Below the pieces are notes generated by a model. That model worked only from the letters and a program-made list of their open reading frames with translations, searched no databases and was not told the DNA's origin. This document shows positions 1-6,782 of a DNA stretch of 11,128 bases, in pieces. Position numbers and translations under genes: made by a program. This DNA is from Brevundimonas sp. (GTDB lineage Bacteria; Pseudomonadota; Alphaproteobacteria; Caulobacterales; Caulobacteraceae), in NCBI RefSeq assembly GCF_031082345.1, contig NZ_JAVHLH010000073.1:1-11128 (forward strand), given 5' to 3'. Each line of letters opens with the position of its first letter. Within the stretch, counting starts at the first letter, position 1.

Positions 1-374
1 GGGCCGACGACTGGTCGGCCGGGGCGGCGCGCCGGCTCTACGAGACGGGCCTGCGCGGGATAAGCGCATCGCGGGGCGTGGCTGTCGACGAACTGGATGA
101 TCGGTTGGCGGTCCGCTCGGCCCGCGCCCGGCTGTGGCCGCAGACGGAATGGCTGAAGGCGGCCCTGATCCTGGAGGCGGACCTGCCGCCCGGCCATGCC
201 GTACGGGCGCTGAAGGGGCTGCGGGCCTATCTGGAGCCGACCGGGCTCTGGCGGGACAAGCTGGAGGGGGACGGGGGTTTCGTGGACGAGCCCGCGCCGG
301 CGAGCTCGCTCTATCACATCGCCGCCGCCTGGGTTCAGCTGCGGGAGAGCCGGCCTCGAGCCGCCGACGGTTAG
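1..374 (+). CDS. AGE-family sugar epimerase/isomerase, C-terminal part (5' end outside window)
   Basis: The reading frame is open from base 3 to the TAG at 372-374 and gives about 123 residues of a protein whose start lies upstream. The piece contains the LWPQTEWLKAAL and GGFVDEPAPASSLYHI stretches, which match the C-terminal helices of the (alpha/alpha)6-barrel AGE superfamily (N-acylglucosamine 2-epimerase and the AGE-type mannose-6-phosphate isomerases). The H of SLYHI sits near the sugar site in this family. The protein is cytosolic and would interconvert hexose phosphates or N-acetylhexosamines; which substrate cannot be told from the C-terminus. It could feed nucleotide-sugar synthesis, but it is not co-directionally coupled to the leg operon. 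An internal GTG at 78 is not taken as the start, because homology continues upstream of it (DDWSAGAARRLYETGL). It converges on the small minus-strand gene with only 3 nt between stop codons. Confidence 0.82.
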   Translation, partial: ADDWSAGAARRLYETGLRGISASRGVAVDELDDRLAVRSARARLWPQTEWLKAALILEADLPPGHAVRALKGLRAYLEPTGLWRDKLEGDGGFVDEPAPASSLYHIAAAWVQLRESRPRAADG

Positions 375-377
375 GCG

Positions 378-524
378 TCAGAGAAACGTCTTCGGCTCGT
401 GGAACTGTGCAGGAACGGGGCGGCTGACCGGCAGCGCCCCGACCTCGCCGTACAGGCCGGCGCTCTGCATACGGAGCGGTTTCGGCGGCGGCGTATGCTG
501 GCTTGGCTTTTCGCTTCGCTTCAT
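378..524 (-). CDS. Small hypothetical protein, 48 aa
   Basis: I do not recognise this protein. The reading frame could start further upstream at a TTG (591-593). The ATG at 522-524 is preferred because it has a strong Shine-Dalgarno sequence, TGGGGAGGA, with the GGAGG core 5 nt before it, whereas the TTG has none. The product starts MKRSEKPSQHTPPPKPLR and ends QFHEPKTFL. It is basic at the N-terminus, proline-rich (about 8 of 48 residues), and has no transmembrane segment, signal peptide or cysteine, so a small soluble cytosolic protein is likely. It lies 74 nt downstream of the M48 protease gene on the same strand and has its own candidate promoter in that gap. No function is proposed. The main alternative is that it is a chance frame, but the ribosome binding site argues against that. 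Confidence 0.55.
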   Translation of the reverse strand: MKRSEKPSQHTPPPKPLRMQSAGLYGEVGALPVSRPVPAQFHEPKTFL

Positions 525-528
525 GGCG

Positions 529-536
529 TCCTCCCC
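529..536 (-). promoter_or_regulatory. Strong Shine-Dalgarno sequence for the 48-aa gene
   Basis: On the minus strand this reads GGGGAGGA and ends 4 nt before the ATG at 522-524. It is the best anti-16S match upstream of any start in the window, and it decides the start of the small gene. Confidence 0.6.
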
Positions 537-553
537 AGGCGCGTCCGGAAAAC

Positions 554-581
554 CTAACGTCGCATTAACCCGCGGCGTCAA
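554..581 (-). promoter_or_regulatory. Candidate promoter with CtrA-like box for the 48-aa gene
   Basis: On the minus strand, positions 581-575 read TTGACGC, an exact match to the Caulobacter housekeeping -35 consensus TTGACGS. Further on, 568-554 reads TTAA-TGCGACG-TTAG, one mismatch from the CtrA box TTAA-N7-TTAA. No convincing -10 element (GCTANAWC) follows; GTTAGGTT is a weak match. The box lies 30-44 nt upstream of the ATG at 522-524, a plausible distance. CtrA is the alphaproteobacterial cell-cycle regulator. Activation versus repression cannot be told, and the region is short and relatively AT-rich, so a chance match is possible. Confidence 0.35.
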
Positions 582-598
582 GTTTTTCTTCAACCTAA

Positions 599-1609
599 TC
601 AGGGCAGGAGTTCGCCGCCGGTCCGCTGTTTGGCCTGGATTTCACGCTGGACCGCCTCCAGCGCCGCGGCCCGGGCGCCCGCCGAAGCATGGCCGATCTG
701 GGGAAAGCGGACTCGCCAGTTCGACTCCCCGAAGCGCCGCCAGAACGGCGCCGCGACGGCGGGATCATAGCCGGCGCGCGCGGCGAGATAGAGCCCGACC
801 CGGTCCGCCTGCTGCTCGGCCCCGCCGCTTCCGCCTTCGGTCCGCCAGGCTCCGTCGTTGTTCCGCCGGGCCGCGCCGCCGGCCGCGTTCCAGGGCCGGT
901 GGCCCAGGACGTGGTGGGCCAGCTCGTGGCCGAGGATCACCGCGAGCTCGTCGTCACTCTCTGAAAATCCGGCCAGGGCGGTGCTGATGAACAACCGTCG
1001 ACCGTCGGCGCGGGCGTTCAGCTCGTCGGACGGGTCGAGCTGGACCTCATAGCCGCAGGCCCGCCGGGGCTGGACCGTGACATCGAAGGTCTCGCCGTCA
1101 CGCTGGACGGTGACCGCCGTCGGACCCTGCGCCAGGGCGGCGTCAAGGGTGCGGATATTCGCTTCCAGCCCCTCCCATTCGGCCGCTCCCGCCTGTTCGC
1201 CGGCGGACAGCGGCGTGGCGCCGACCGCCAGCAGCAGATCCCCGATGCGCAGGCCGGCCGCATCCGCGGGCGAGCCCCCGGGCGCCGCGATCACCCCCGG
1301 CAGATCGCCGCGAAGGCCGAAGCGCGCCTGCGCATGCGAGCGCAGCGCCGGACGATACTGCCGCGCCGAATGCAGCGCCCATCCGGCGGAGAGCCTCACC
1401 GTCGGGCACAGGGCGGCGTTGGCCTCGGAGAGCCGCCACGCGACCCGCGCGACCCGCTGATCGAGATCGGTCAGGGCCGTCAGACGCTGCGCCTCATCCG
1501 CCTCCATGCGCCCGACGGTCGAGGGCGCAGGCGTCTGGGTGCAGGCCGAAGCGGCCACGGGGAGGGCCAATGCGCCGAGCAGGCGAAGAAGCAGTCGACC
1601 TGATGCCAT
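599..1609 (-). CDS. PDZ-containing M48-family metalloprotease, predicted lipoprotein
   Basis: The gene encodes 336 aa. Residues 1-23 look like a lipoprotein signal: two Arg near the start, a Leu/Ala-rich core, then VAASAC with the candidate lipid-anchored Cys23. The -3 residue is Ala, slightly off the usual Leu. Residues about 96-180 form a PDZ-like domain (GVIAAPGGSPADAAGLRIGD). Residues about 190-335 form an M48 peptidase with the zinc motif HELAH (H228, E229, H232) and the downstream glutamate ligand in AEQQADRVGLYLA (E265, D269). It is therefore predicted to be an active zinc endopeptidase anchored in the envelope and facing the periplasm, probably in protein quality control. Having the PDZ domain before the catalytic domain is less usual than the TPR-bearing BepA type or the multi-span HtpX type. 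The ATG at 1607-1609 has no strong ribosome binding site. The gene is divergent from the leg operon. Confidence 0.88.
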   Translation of the reverse strand: MASGRLLLRLLGALALPVAASACTQTPAPSTVGRMEADEAQRLTALTDLDQRVARVAWRLSEANAALCPTVRLSAGWALHSARQYRPALRSHAQARFGLRGDLPGVIAAPGGSPADAAGLRIGDLLLAVGATPLSAGEQAGAAEWEGLEANIRTLDAALAQGPTAVTVQRDGETFDVTVQPRRACGYEVQLDPSDELNARADGRRLFISTALAGFSESDDELAVILGHELAHHVLGHRPWNAAGGAARRNNDGAWRTEGGSGGAEQQADRVGLYLAARAGYDPAVAAPFWRRFGESNWRVRFPQIGHASAGARAAALEAVQREIQAKQRTGGELLP

Positions 1610-1731
1610 GCGGCCAACAACACCATCCCACGGCCGATGACAACGCGGACGTCGACATTCAGGCCGCGGCTTTTTCGGTTCCTTAACGGGCGCTAATCAC
1701 GCTGCATGGACGAGAGGGCTGGAACAATTCG
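1610..1731. promoter_or_regulatory. Divergent intergenic region between M48 protease gene and leg operon
   Basis: These 122 nt separate two divergent starts and should hold both promoters. The most suggestive element for the plus strand is 1683-1697, TTAA-CGGGCGC-TAAT. It has one perfect CtrA half-site and one poor one, ending 34 nt before the legB ATG. An overlapping GCTAATCA at 1692-1699 weakly resembles a Caulobacter -10. No good -35/-10 pair, sigma-54 or flagellar sigma-28 site was recognised. The legB start has only a distant purine stretch, GAGAGGG at 1712-1718. Confidence 0.25.
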
Positions 1732-2742
1732 ATGAAGCTGGACGGCAAGCGCATCCTCATCACCGGCGCCGACGGCTTCATCGGCTCGCACCTGACCGAG
1801 CGGCTGGTCCGCCGCGGCTGTGACGTGCGGGCCTTCGTCCAGTACAACAGCCTGGGCTCCTGGGGCTGGCTGGACGAGAGTCCGGCCGAAGTCCGACAGA
1901 ACCTCGACGTCTTCGCCGGAGACATCCGCGACCCGCACGGCGTCAGTACGGCCATGGCCGGCTGCGACGTGGTCCTGCACCTCGCGGCCCTGATCGCCAT
2001 TCCCTACAGCTACCACTCGCCCCAGACCTATGTTGAGACCAACGTCCTGGGCACGCTCAACATCGTGCAGGCGGCCCGCGACCTGGGCGTCGAGCGGGTG
2101 GTCCATACCTCGACCAGCGAGGTCTACGGCACCGCGCGGTTCGTGCCGATCACCGAGGCGCATCCGCTGCAGGGCCAGTCGCCCTATTCTGCCAGCAAGA
2201 TCGGGGCGGACCAGATCGCCCTGAGCTTCCATGCTTCCTTCGGCACGCCGGTGACGGTGATCCGTCCGTTCAACACCTATGGGCCGCGCCAGTCCGCCCG
2301 CGCCGTCATCCCCACCGTGATCAGCCAGGTCGCGGCCGGGGCGAGCGAGATCAAGCTGGGCGCGGTGCATCCGACGCGGGACTTCACCTTCGTCAGCGAC
2401 ACGGCCGCCGCCTTCGAGGCCCTGGCCGAATGCGACGCGGCGGTGGGCCAGACGGTCAACGCCGGCAGCGAGTTCGAGATCTCGATCGGGGACACGGCGC
2501 GCGCGATCATCGAGCTGATGGGCCGCGACGCAGCCATCGTCACCGACGACCAGCGGCTGCGCCCGGAGGCCAGCGAGGTCGAGCGGCTCTGGGCCGACAG
2601 CGGACTGATGCGGTCCCTGACCGGCTGGAAGCCCGGGTACGGCGGCGGCGAAGGCTTCCGGCGCGGGCTCCGGGAGACGATCGACTGGTTCAGCGACCCG
2701 GCGAACCTGGGCCGGTACAAGCCGGATCGGTACGTGTTGTGA
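1732..2742 (+). CDS. legB: LegB-type nucleotide-sugar 4,6-dehydratase (NAD-dependent SDR)
   Basis: The gene encodes 336 aa, the usual length for extended short-chain dehydrogenases. The NAD-binding TGADGFIG motif is at residues 11-18, HLAAL at 83-87, STSEVYG at 127-133 and the catalytic YSASK (Y152, K156) follows. The expected reaction is removal of water from GDP-GlcNAc (or UDP-GlcNAc), giving the 4-keto-6-deoxy sugar, the first committed step of legionaminic acid synthesis. The triad reads T-S-E rather than T-D-E, as in GDP-mannose 4,6-dehydratases, which fits a GDP-linked substrate. It is the first gene of a tightly coupled operon, and its stop overlaps the legC GTG by 4 nt. Sequence alone would allow another SDR dehydratase or epimerase, but the neighbours (LegC, LegG, LegI, PtmE types) make LegB by far the best reading. 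Confidence 0.88.
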   Translation: MKLDGKRILITGADGFIGSHLTERLVRRGCDVRAFVQYNSLGSWGWLDESPAEVRQNLDVFAGDIRDPHGVSTAMAGCDVVLHLAALIAIPYSYHSPQTYVETNVLGTLNIVQAARDLGVERVVHTSTSEVYGTARFVPITEAHPLQGQSPYSASKIGADQIALSFHASFGTPVTVIRPFNTYGPRQSARAVIPTVISQVAAGASEIKLGAVHPTRDFTFVSDTAAAFEALAECDAAVGQTVNAGSEFEISIGDTARAIIELMGRDAAIVTDDQRLRPEASEVERLWADSGLMRSLTGWKPGYGGGEGFRRGLRETIDWFSDPANLGRYKPDRYVL

Positions 2743-3911
2743 GCGGCGACCTGCCCGAGCGGATTCTCGCGGCCGTCCAGGCGGCGCTCCCGGACGCCGT
2801 CCTGCCGGCGCCCCTCCATGCCCCCGAGTTCCGCGGTCGAGAGTGGGATTATGTGAAGGATTGCCTGGACACCGGCTGGGTGTCGTCCGTCGGCGCCTAT
2901 GTCGACCGTATCGAGCGGGATCTCGAGGCCATCACCGGCGTCGGCCATGCCGTGGCGGTGTCGAACGGCACGGCGGCGCTGGACGTGTGCTTCCGGCTGG
3001 CCGGGGTCGAGCCGGGCGACGAGGTGCTCACGCCGACCCTGACCTTCGTCGCCACGGCCAACGCCATCACCTATCGCGGGGGCACGCCGCATTTCGTGGA
3101 CTCGGAGGCCCGGACCCTGGGCGTCGATCCGGCCCGGCTGGAAGAACATCTGCGCACCGTGGCGAAGGTCGAGGGCGGTGTCTGCGTCAACACCCGCACC
3201 GGACGACCCATCCGGGCGCTCGTCATCATGCATGTGTTCGGGCACCCGAGCGACGTGGAGGGCCTCGCCGAGGTGGCGGCGCGCTGGAATCTGGTGCTGG
3301 TCGAGGACGCGGCCGAGGCGCTGGGATCGCGCTGGAAGGGGCGGCATCTGGGCGGCTTCGGCCGGCTGGCGGCGCTGAGCTTCAACGGGAACAAGATCGT
3401 CACCACCGGCGGCGGCGGGGCGGTGCTGACCGATGATCCCGAACTGGCGAAGCGGGCCAAACACCTGACCACGACGGCCAAGGTCCCGCACCGCTGGGCC
3501 TTCGAGCACGACGAGATCGGCTGGAACTACCGGATGCCGAACCTGAACGCCGCCCTCGGCTGCGCGCAGTTGGAGCGGCTGCCCGAGATGCTGGCGCGCA
3601 AGGCCGAGCTGGCCGCCCGCTACGGGCGGGCCTTCGAGGGCGTCGAGGGCGTGCGCCTTCTGCGGCCGCGTGAAGACTCCGAAGTGAACCACTGGCTCAA
3701 CGCCCTGATCCTCGACCGGCCCGACCGGGAGGCGAGGGACCGGTTGCTGGAGACGCTGAACGACGCCGGCTACCAGGCGCGACCGCTATGGACGCTGATG
3801 CATCGTCTGCCGATGTACGCCGACCGTCCCCGCGACCACCTGCCGACGGCCGAGGCTCTCGAAGATCGCGTCGTCTGCCTACCCAGCAGCGCCGCCCTGG
3901 CGGACAGATGA
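2739..3911 (+). CDS. legC: LegC-type PLP-dependent sugar aminotransferase
   Basis: The gene encodes 390 aa of the DegT/DnrJ/EryC1 (fold type I) aminotransferase family. Visible motifs are SNGTAALDVCF (residues 75-85, phosphate binding), TLTFVATANAI (100-110), VEDAAEALG (188-196, with D190 expected to contact the pyridine nitrogen) and SFNGNKIVTTGGGG (214-227), with K219 as the PLP-bound lysine. It should transfer an amino group from glutamate to C4 of the 4-keto sugar made by LegB. The frame stays open far upstream inside legB. The start chosen is GTG at 2739-2741 because it overlaps the legB stop as GTGA, matching the other junctions of the operon, and because homology to the family starts just after it (LPAPLHAPEFRGREW). 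The stop overlaps the legG ATG as ATGA. Confidence 0.9.
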   Translation: MSGDLPERILAAVQAALPDAVLPAPLHAPEFRGREWDYVKDCLDTGWVSSVGAYVDRIERDLEAITGVGHAVAVSNGTAALDVCFRLAGVEPGDEVLTPTLTFVATANAITYRGGTPHFVDSEARTLGVDPARLEEHLRTVAKVEGGVCVNTRTGRPIRALVIMHVFGHPSDVEGLAEVAARWNLVLVEDAAEALGSRWKGRHLGGFGRLAALSFNGNKIVTTGGGGAVLTDDPELAKRAKHLTTTAKVPHRWAFEHDEIGWNYRMPNLNAALGCAQLERLPEMLARKAELAARYGRAFEGVEGVRLLRPREDSEVNHWLNALILDRPDREARDRLLETLNDAGYQARPLWTLMHRLPMYADRPRDHLPTAEALEDRVVCLPSSAALADR

Positions 3912-5068
3912 AGAGCCCTCGCCGGATCTGCGTGGTGACCGGGGGGCGGGCCGAGTACGGCCTGCTGCGCTGGGTGATGCACGACATCCGTGCGGCGCCG
4001 GGGCTTGATCTGCAGCTCATTGTCACGGGAACCCACCTGGAGGGACGTTTCGGAATGACCGTCGCGGAGATCGAGGCCGACGGGTTCGAGATCGACGCCC
4101 GGATTCCCCTGGGCCTGGACGGCGACGCTCCGGGCGACGCCGCGCGGGCTATGGCTCGCTGTCTGATGGGTATGGCTGAAGCCCTGGACCGGCTTTCCCC
4201 CGACATCCTCCTGGTGCTGGGCGACCGCTTCGAAATCCTCGCCGCAGCCGAAGCGGCGGTTCTGTTCCGGATTCCCGTCGCTCACGTCGCGGGGGGAGAC
4301 ATCACCGAAGGCGCGTTTGACGAGTCGTTCCGTCACGCCTTGACCAAGCTGTCGGCGATTCATCTGGTCACTCACGCCGCCGCCGCCCGCAGGGTGGCTC
4401 AAATGGGCGAAAACCCGGAACGAATCCACACAGTGGGCAGTCCGGGGCTGGATCACCTCGTTCGAACCACCCTGCTGGACCGGTCTGCGCTGGAGGTCGC
4501 CCTGGGCGCGCCCCTCGGCGACCGCAACCTGCTGGTCACCTTCCATCCGGTGACCCTGGCCGGGGACAGGGGCCTGCACGAATTCCAGGCCGTGCTCGCG
4601 GGACTGGATGCCCTGCCGCGCGACATCGTGAAATGGATCACCCGGCCCAACGCCGACCCTGGTCACCTGGGGCTCGAGGAACTGCTGGATCTCTGGGCGG
4701 CCGACCGGCCTGATGTGCATGTCTTCGCCTCCCTGGGACAGACGCGCTATCTGTCGCTGATGGCCCAGGTGGATGCAGTGGTGGGGAATTCGTCGAGCGG
4801 TCTCTACGAAGCGCCGTCGCTGCGCGTGCCGACCGTTAATGTGGGTGACCGGCAAAAAGGGAGACTGAGCGCCGCTTCCGTCATCCATTGCGAACCCGAG
4901 GCGAACGCCGTCGCTGAGGCGATCGGAGCGGCTCTCATGCTCGACTGCCGGACGGTGGAGAATCCCTATGGCGATGGGAGGAGCGCGCCCCGCATCGTCG
5001 CGATACTGCAGGCCGCGCCCGACCGCGAAGCCTTGCTGGCCAAACCGTTTTACGAGGTGTCGGCGTGA
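3908..5068 (+). CDS. legG: LegG/NeuC-type hydrolysing nucleotide-sugar 2-epimerase
   Basis: The gene encodes 386 aa, the normal length for NeuC/LegG proteins (GT-B-like fold). Motifs are VTGGRAEYGLL (10-20), LGDRFEILAAAEA (104-116), HVAGGDITEGAFDESFRHA (126-144), VGSPGLD (176-182), VVGNSSSGLYEAP (291-303) and NVGDRQKGR (311-319). The expected reaction is inversion at C2 with loss of the nucleotide, releasing 2,4-diacetamido-2,4,6-trideoxymannose for LegI. Presence of this enzyme rather than a PseG-type hydrolase favours legionaminic over pseudaminic acid. The ATG at 3908 is chosen because it overlaps the legC stop (ATGA) and the family N-terminus begins there; the frame upstream is only a shadow of legC. 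A hand count over the first 100 or so codons gives somewhat more A/T-ending codons than in legC. Confidence 0.9.
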   Translation: MKSPRRICVVTGGRAEYGLLRWVMHDIRAAPGLDLQLIVTGTHLEGRFGMTVAEIEADGFEIDARIPLGLDGDAPGDAARAMARCLMGMAEALDRLSPDILLVLGDRFEILAAAEAAVLFRIPVAHVAGGDITEGAFDESFRHALTKLSAIHLVTHAAAARRVAQMGENPERIHTVGSPGLDHLVRTTLLDRSALEVALGAPLGDRNLLVTFHPVTLAGDRGLHEFQAVLAGLDALPRDIVKWITRPNADPGHLGLEELLDLWAADRPDVHVFASLGQTRYLSLMAQVDAVVGNSSSGLYEAPSLRVPTVNVGDRQKGRLSAASVIHCEPEANAVAEAIGAALMLDCRTVENPYGDGRSAPRIVAILQAAPDREALLAKPFYEVSA

Positions 5069-6141
5069 CGAGTCGTGTCTTCGTGATCGCCGAGGCCGGA
5101 GTGAACCACGACGGCTCCCCCGATGATGCGCGGCGCATGATCGACGTCGCCGCCGACGCTGGCGTCGACGCCGTGAAGTTTCAGACCTTCCATGCGGATC
5201 AGCTGGTGACCCGCCGGGCCGCCAAGGCGGCCTATCAAGCCCGCAATACCGGCCGTGACGACGGCCAGCACGCTATGCTTGAGGCTTTGGAGCTGGATCG
5301 CGACACCCACCGGATGCTTTCCGCACATGCAGCGACGCGCGGGGTGCGGTTCATGTCGACGGCCTTCGATCTCGACAGCCTCGATTTTCTGGCCGGACTG
5401 GACATGCCGGCGGTCAAGATCCCCTCGGGCGACCTGACCTGGGGGCCCATGTTGCTGAAGGCGGCCCGGCTGGGCCGGCCGCTGATCGTATCGACGGGCA
5501 TGGCTGCGCTGGAGGAGATCGGCGAGGCGCTGAAGGTGATCGCCTTCGCCCTGGCGCGGGAGGGGACGCCGGCGAACGCGGCGGATCTGGAGGCGGCCTT
5601 CGCCGACCCGGCGGCGCAGGCGGCCCTGAAGGACCGCGTCACACTGCTGCACTGCACGACGGAGTATCCGGCCCCGCTGACCGCGGTGAACCTGCGGGCC
5701 ATGGATGTCATGCGGGAGGCCTTCGGGCTTCCGGTCGGCTATTCCGACCACACCCTGGGGACCACGGTGGCGATCGCCGCCGTCGCCCGCGGCGCGACGG
5801 TGATCGAAAAGCATTTCACCCTCGATCGCAGGCGGACGGGACCGGATCACGCCGCCTCGCTGGAGCCGGACGAACTCGCCGCCATGGTGACGGCCATCCG
5901 TGAGGTGGAAACGGCCTTGGGCGCCGCGCGCAAGGCGCCCGCTCCGGAAGAGATCGGCAATCGCGCCATCGCCCGGCGCAGCCTGGTCGCCGCCGGGCCG
6001 ATCGCCGCCGGCGAGCGCTTCAGCCTCGACAACCTCACCGCCAAGCGGCCCGCCGACGGTCTGTCGCCGATGGCGATCTGGTCGTTGTTGGGCCGGCCGT
6101 CGCCGCGCGCCTATGCGGCGGACGAGGCGATCGAGCCATGA
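5065..6141 (+). CDS. legI: LegI/NeuB-type N,N'-diacetyllegionaminate synthase
   Basis: The gene encodes 358 aa with the two-domain layout of the sialic acid synthase family. A TIM barrel covers about residues 1-285 and a C-terminal SAF (antifreeze-like) domain about 293-355. Motifs include IAEAGVNHDGSPDDA (8-22), VDAVKFQTF (34-42), KIPSGDL (118-124), VSTGMA (142-147), LHCTTEYPAP (195-204), VGYSDHT (224-230) and IEKHFTLDRRRTGPDHAASL (247-266). The reaction is condensation of the 6-deoxy-diacetamido-mannose with phosphoenolpyruvate to a nine-carbon acid. Substrate choice (legionaminic versus N-acetylneuraminic or pseudaminic) rests on the neighbours rather than on any residue I can point to. 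The GTG start at 5065 overlaps the legG stop as GTGA, and the protein motif begins within a few residues. The stop overlaps the next ATG by 4 nt. Confidence 0.9.
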   Translation: MTSRVFVIAEAGVNHDGSPDDARRMIDVAADAGVDAVKFQTFHADQLVTRRAAKAAYQARNTGRDDGQHAMLEALELDRDTHRMLSAHAATRGVRFMSTAFDLDSLDFLAGLDMPAVKIPSGDLTWGPMLLKAARLGRPLIVSTGMAALEEIGEALKVIAFALAREGTPANAADLEAAFADPAAQAALKDRVTLLHCTTEYPAPLTAVNLRAMDVMREAFGLPVGYSDHTLGTTVAIAAVARGATVIEKHFTLDRRRTGPDHAASLEPDELAAMVTAIREVETALGAARKAPAPEEIGNRAIARRSLVAAGPIAAGERFSLDNLTAKRPADGLSPMAIWSLLGRPSPRAYAADEAIEP

Positions 6142-6782
6142 CCGCGCGCCCGGTGGTCGTGGTGGGGGCGGGCGGGCACGGCCAGGTCGTGGCCGACGCC
6201 CTGCTGGCGGCTGGCGCGACCGTGCTCGGCTTCGTCGAGCCCGGGACGGTCGCCGGGACCCTGGCGGCGGGCTTGCCGGTGCTCGGCGATGACGACTGGC
6301 TCGCCGTAGACGGGGGCTACGACCTCGCCAACGGACTGGGCGGCGCCGGCGAGGCGAACGGGCGCGGACGGCGGCGGGCCGTGCAGCAACGGCTGGAGGC
6401 GGCCGGGTTCCGCTTCACCGGCGTTCGCCATCCGTCCGCCCTCGTCTCGCCGGGCGCGACGATCGAGCCGGGCGTCCAGCTGCTGGCGCGTTGCGTGGTC
6501 CAGACCGGCGCCCGCATCGGCGCCGGGACCATCATCAACGCCGGGGCCATCATCGAGCACGGCTGTCGCGTCGGCGCCTTCAGCCACTGCGCGACGGGCG
6601 CCATCCTGTGCGGCGACGTGTCTGTGGGGGCGGACTCCCACATCGGCGCCGGGGCGGTGATCCGGCAGGGCGTGGTTCTGGAGGACGGCGTCGTTGTCGG
6701 CGCCGGCGCGGTGGTGCTGGGGTCGGAGCCGGGGGACGGGCCGCTGCTGGGCGTGCCGGCGAGGCGGAGGGGAGCGAGATGA
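6138..6782 (+). CDS. legH: NeuD/PglD-family N-acetyltransferase (LegH role)
   Basis: The gene encodes 214 aa. The N-terminus has a small Rossmann-like domain with VVVVGAGGHGQVVADAL (6-22). The linker LANGLGGAGEANGRGRRRAV is an Arg-rich version of the segment seen in this family. From about residue 100 there is a left-handed beta-helix of hexapeptide repeats (PGATIEPGVQLLARCVVQTG, then INAGAIIEHGCRVGAF). H141 in IIEHGCRVG corresponds by motif to the catalytic histidine of PglD. The expected role is acetyl-CoA-dependent N-acetylation of the C4 amine produced by LegC, on the nucleotide-linked sugar. In a classical sialic-acid cluster the same family would be called NeuD, an O-acetyltransferase, so the LegH assignment comes from the operon, where no other acetyltransferase occurs. 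The symbol is functional rather than by orthology. Confidence 0.75.
   Translation: MTARPVVVVGAGGHGQVVADALLAAGATVLGFVEPGTVAGTLAAGLPVLGDDDWLAVDGGYDLANGLGGAGEANGRGRRRAVQQRLEAAGFRFTGVRHPSALVSPGATIEPGVQLLARCVVQTGARIGAGTIINAGAIIEHGCRVGAFSHCATGAILCGDVSVGADSHIGAGAVIRQGVVLEDGVVVGAGAVVLGSEPGDGPLLGVPARRRGAR

Noticed and set aside
2430..2738. Upstream extension of the legC frame into legB
   Set aside because: The extension translates as an Arg-rich string with no family similarity. The GTG at 2739 fits the overlap pattern and family length.
2277..3692. Minus-strand open frame (471 codons) opposite legB/legC
   Set aside because: It is a shadow of two well-recognised genes; the translation is rich in Arg, Gln, His and Gly without motifs.
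3770..4888. Minus-strand open frame (372 codons) opposite legG
   Set aside because: It is a GC-rich antisense shadow; legG motifs on the plus strand are complete.
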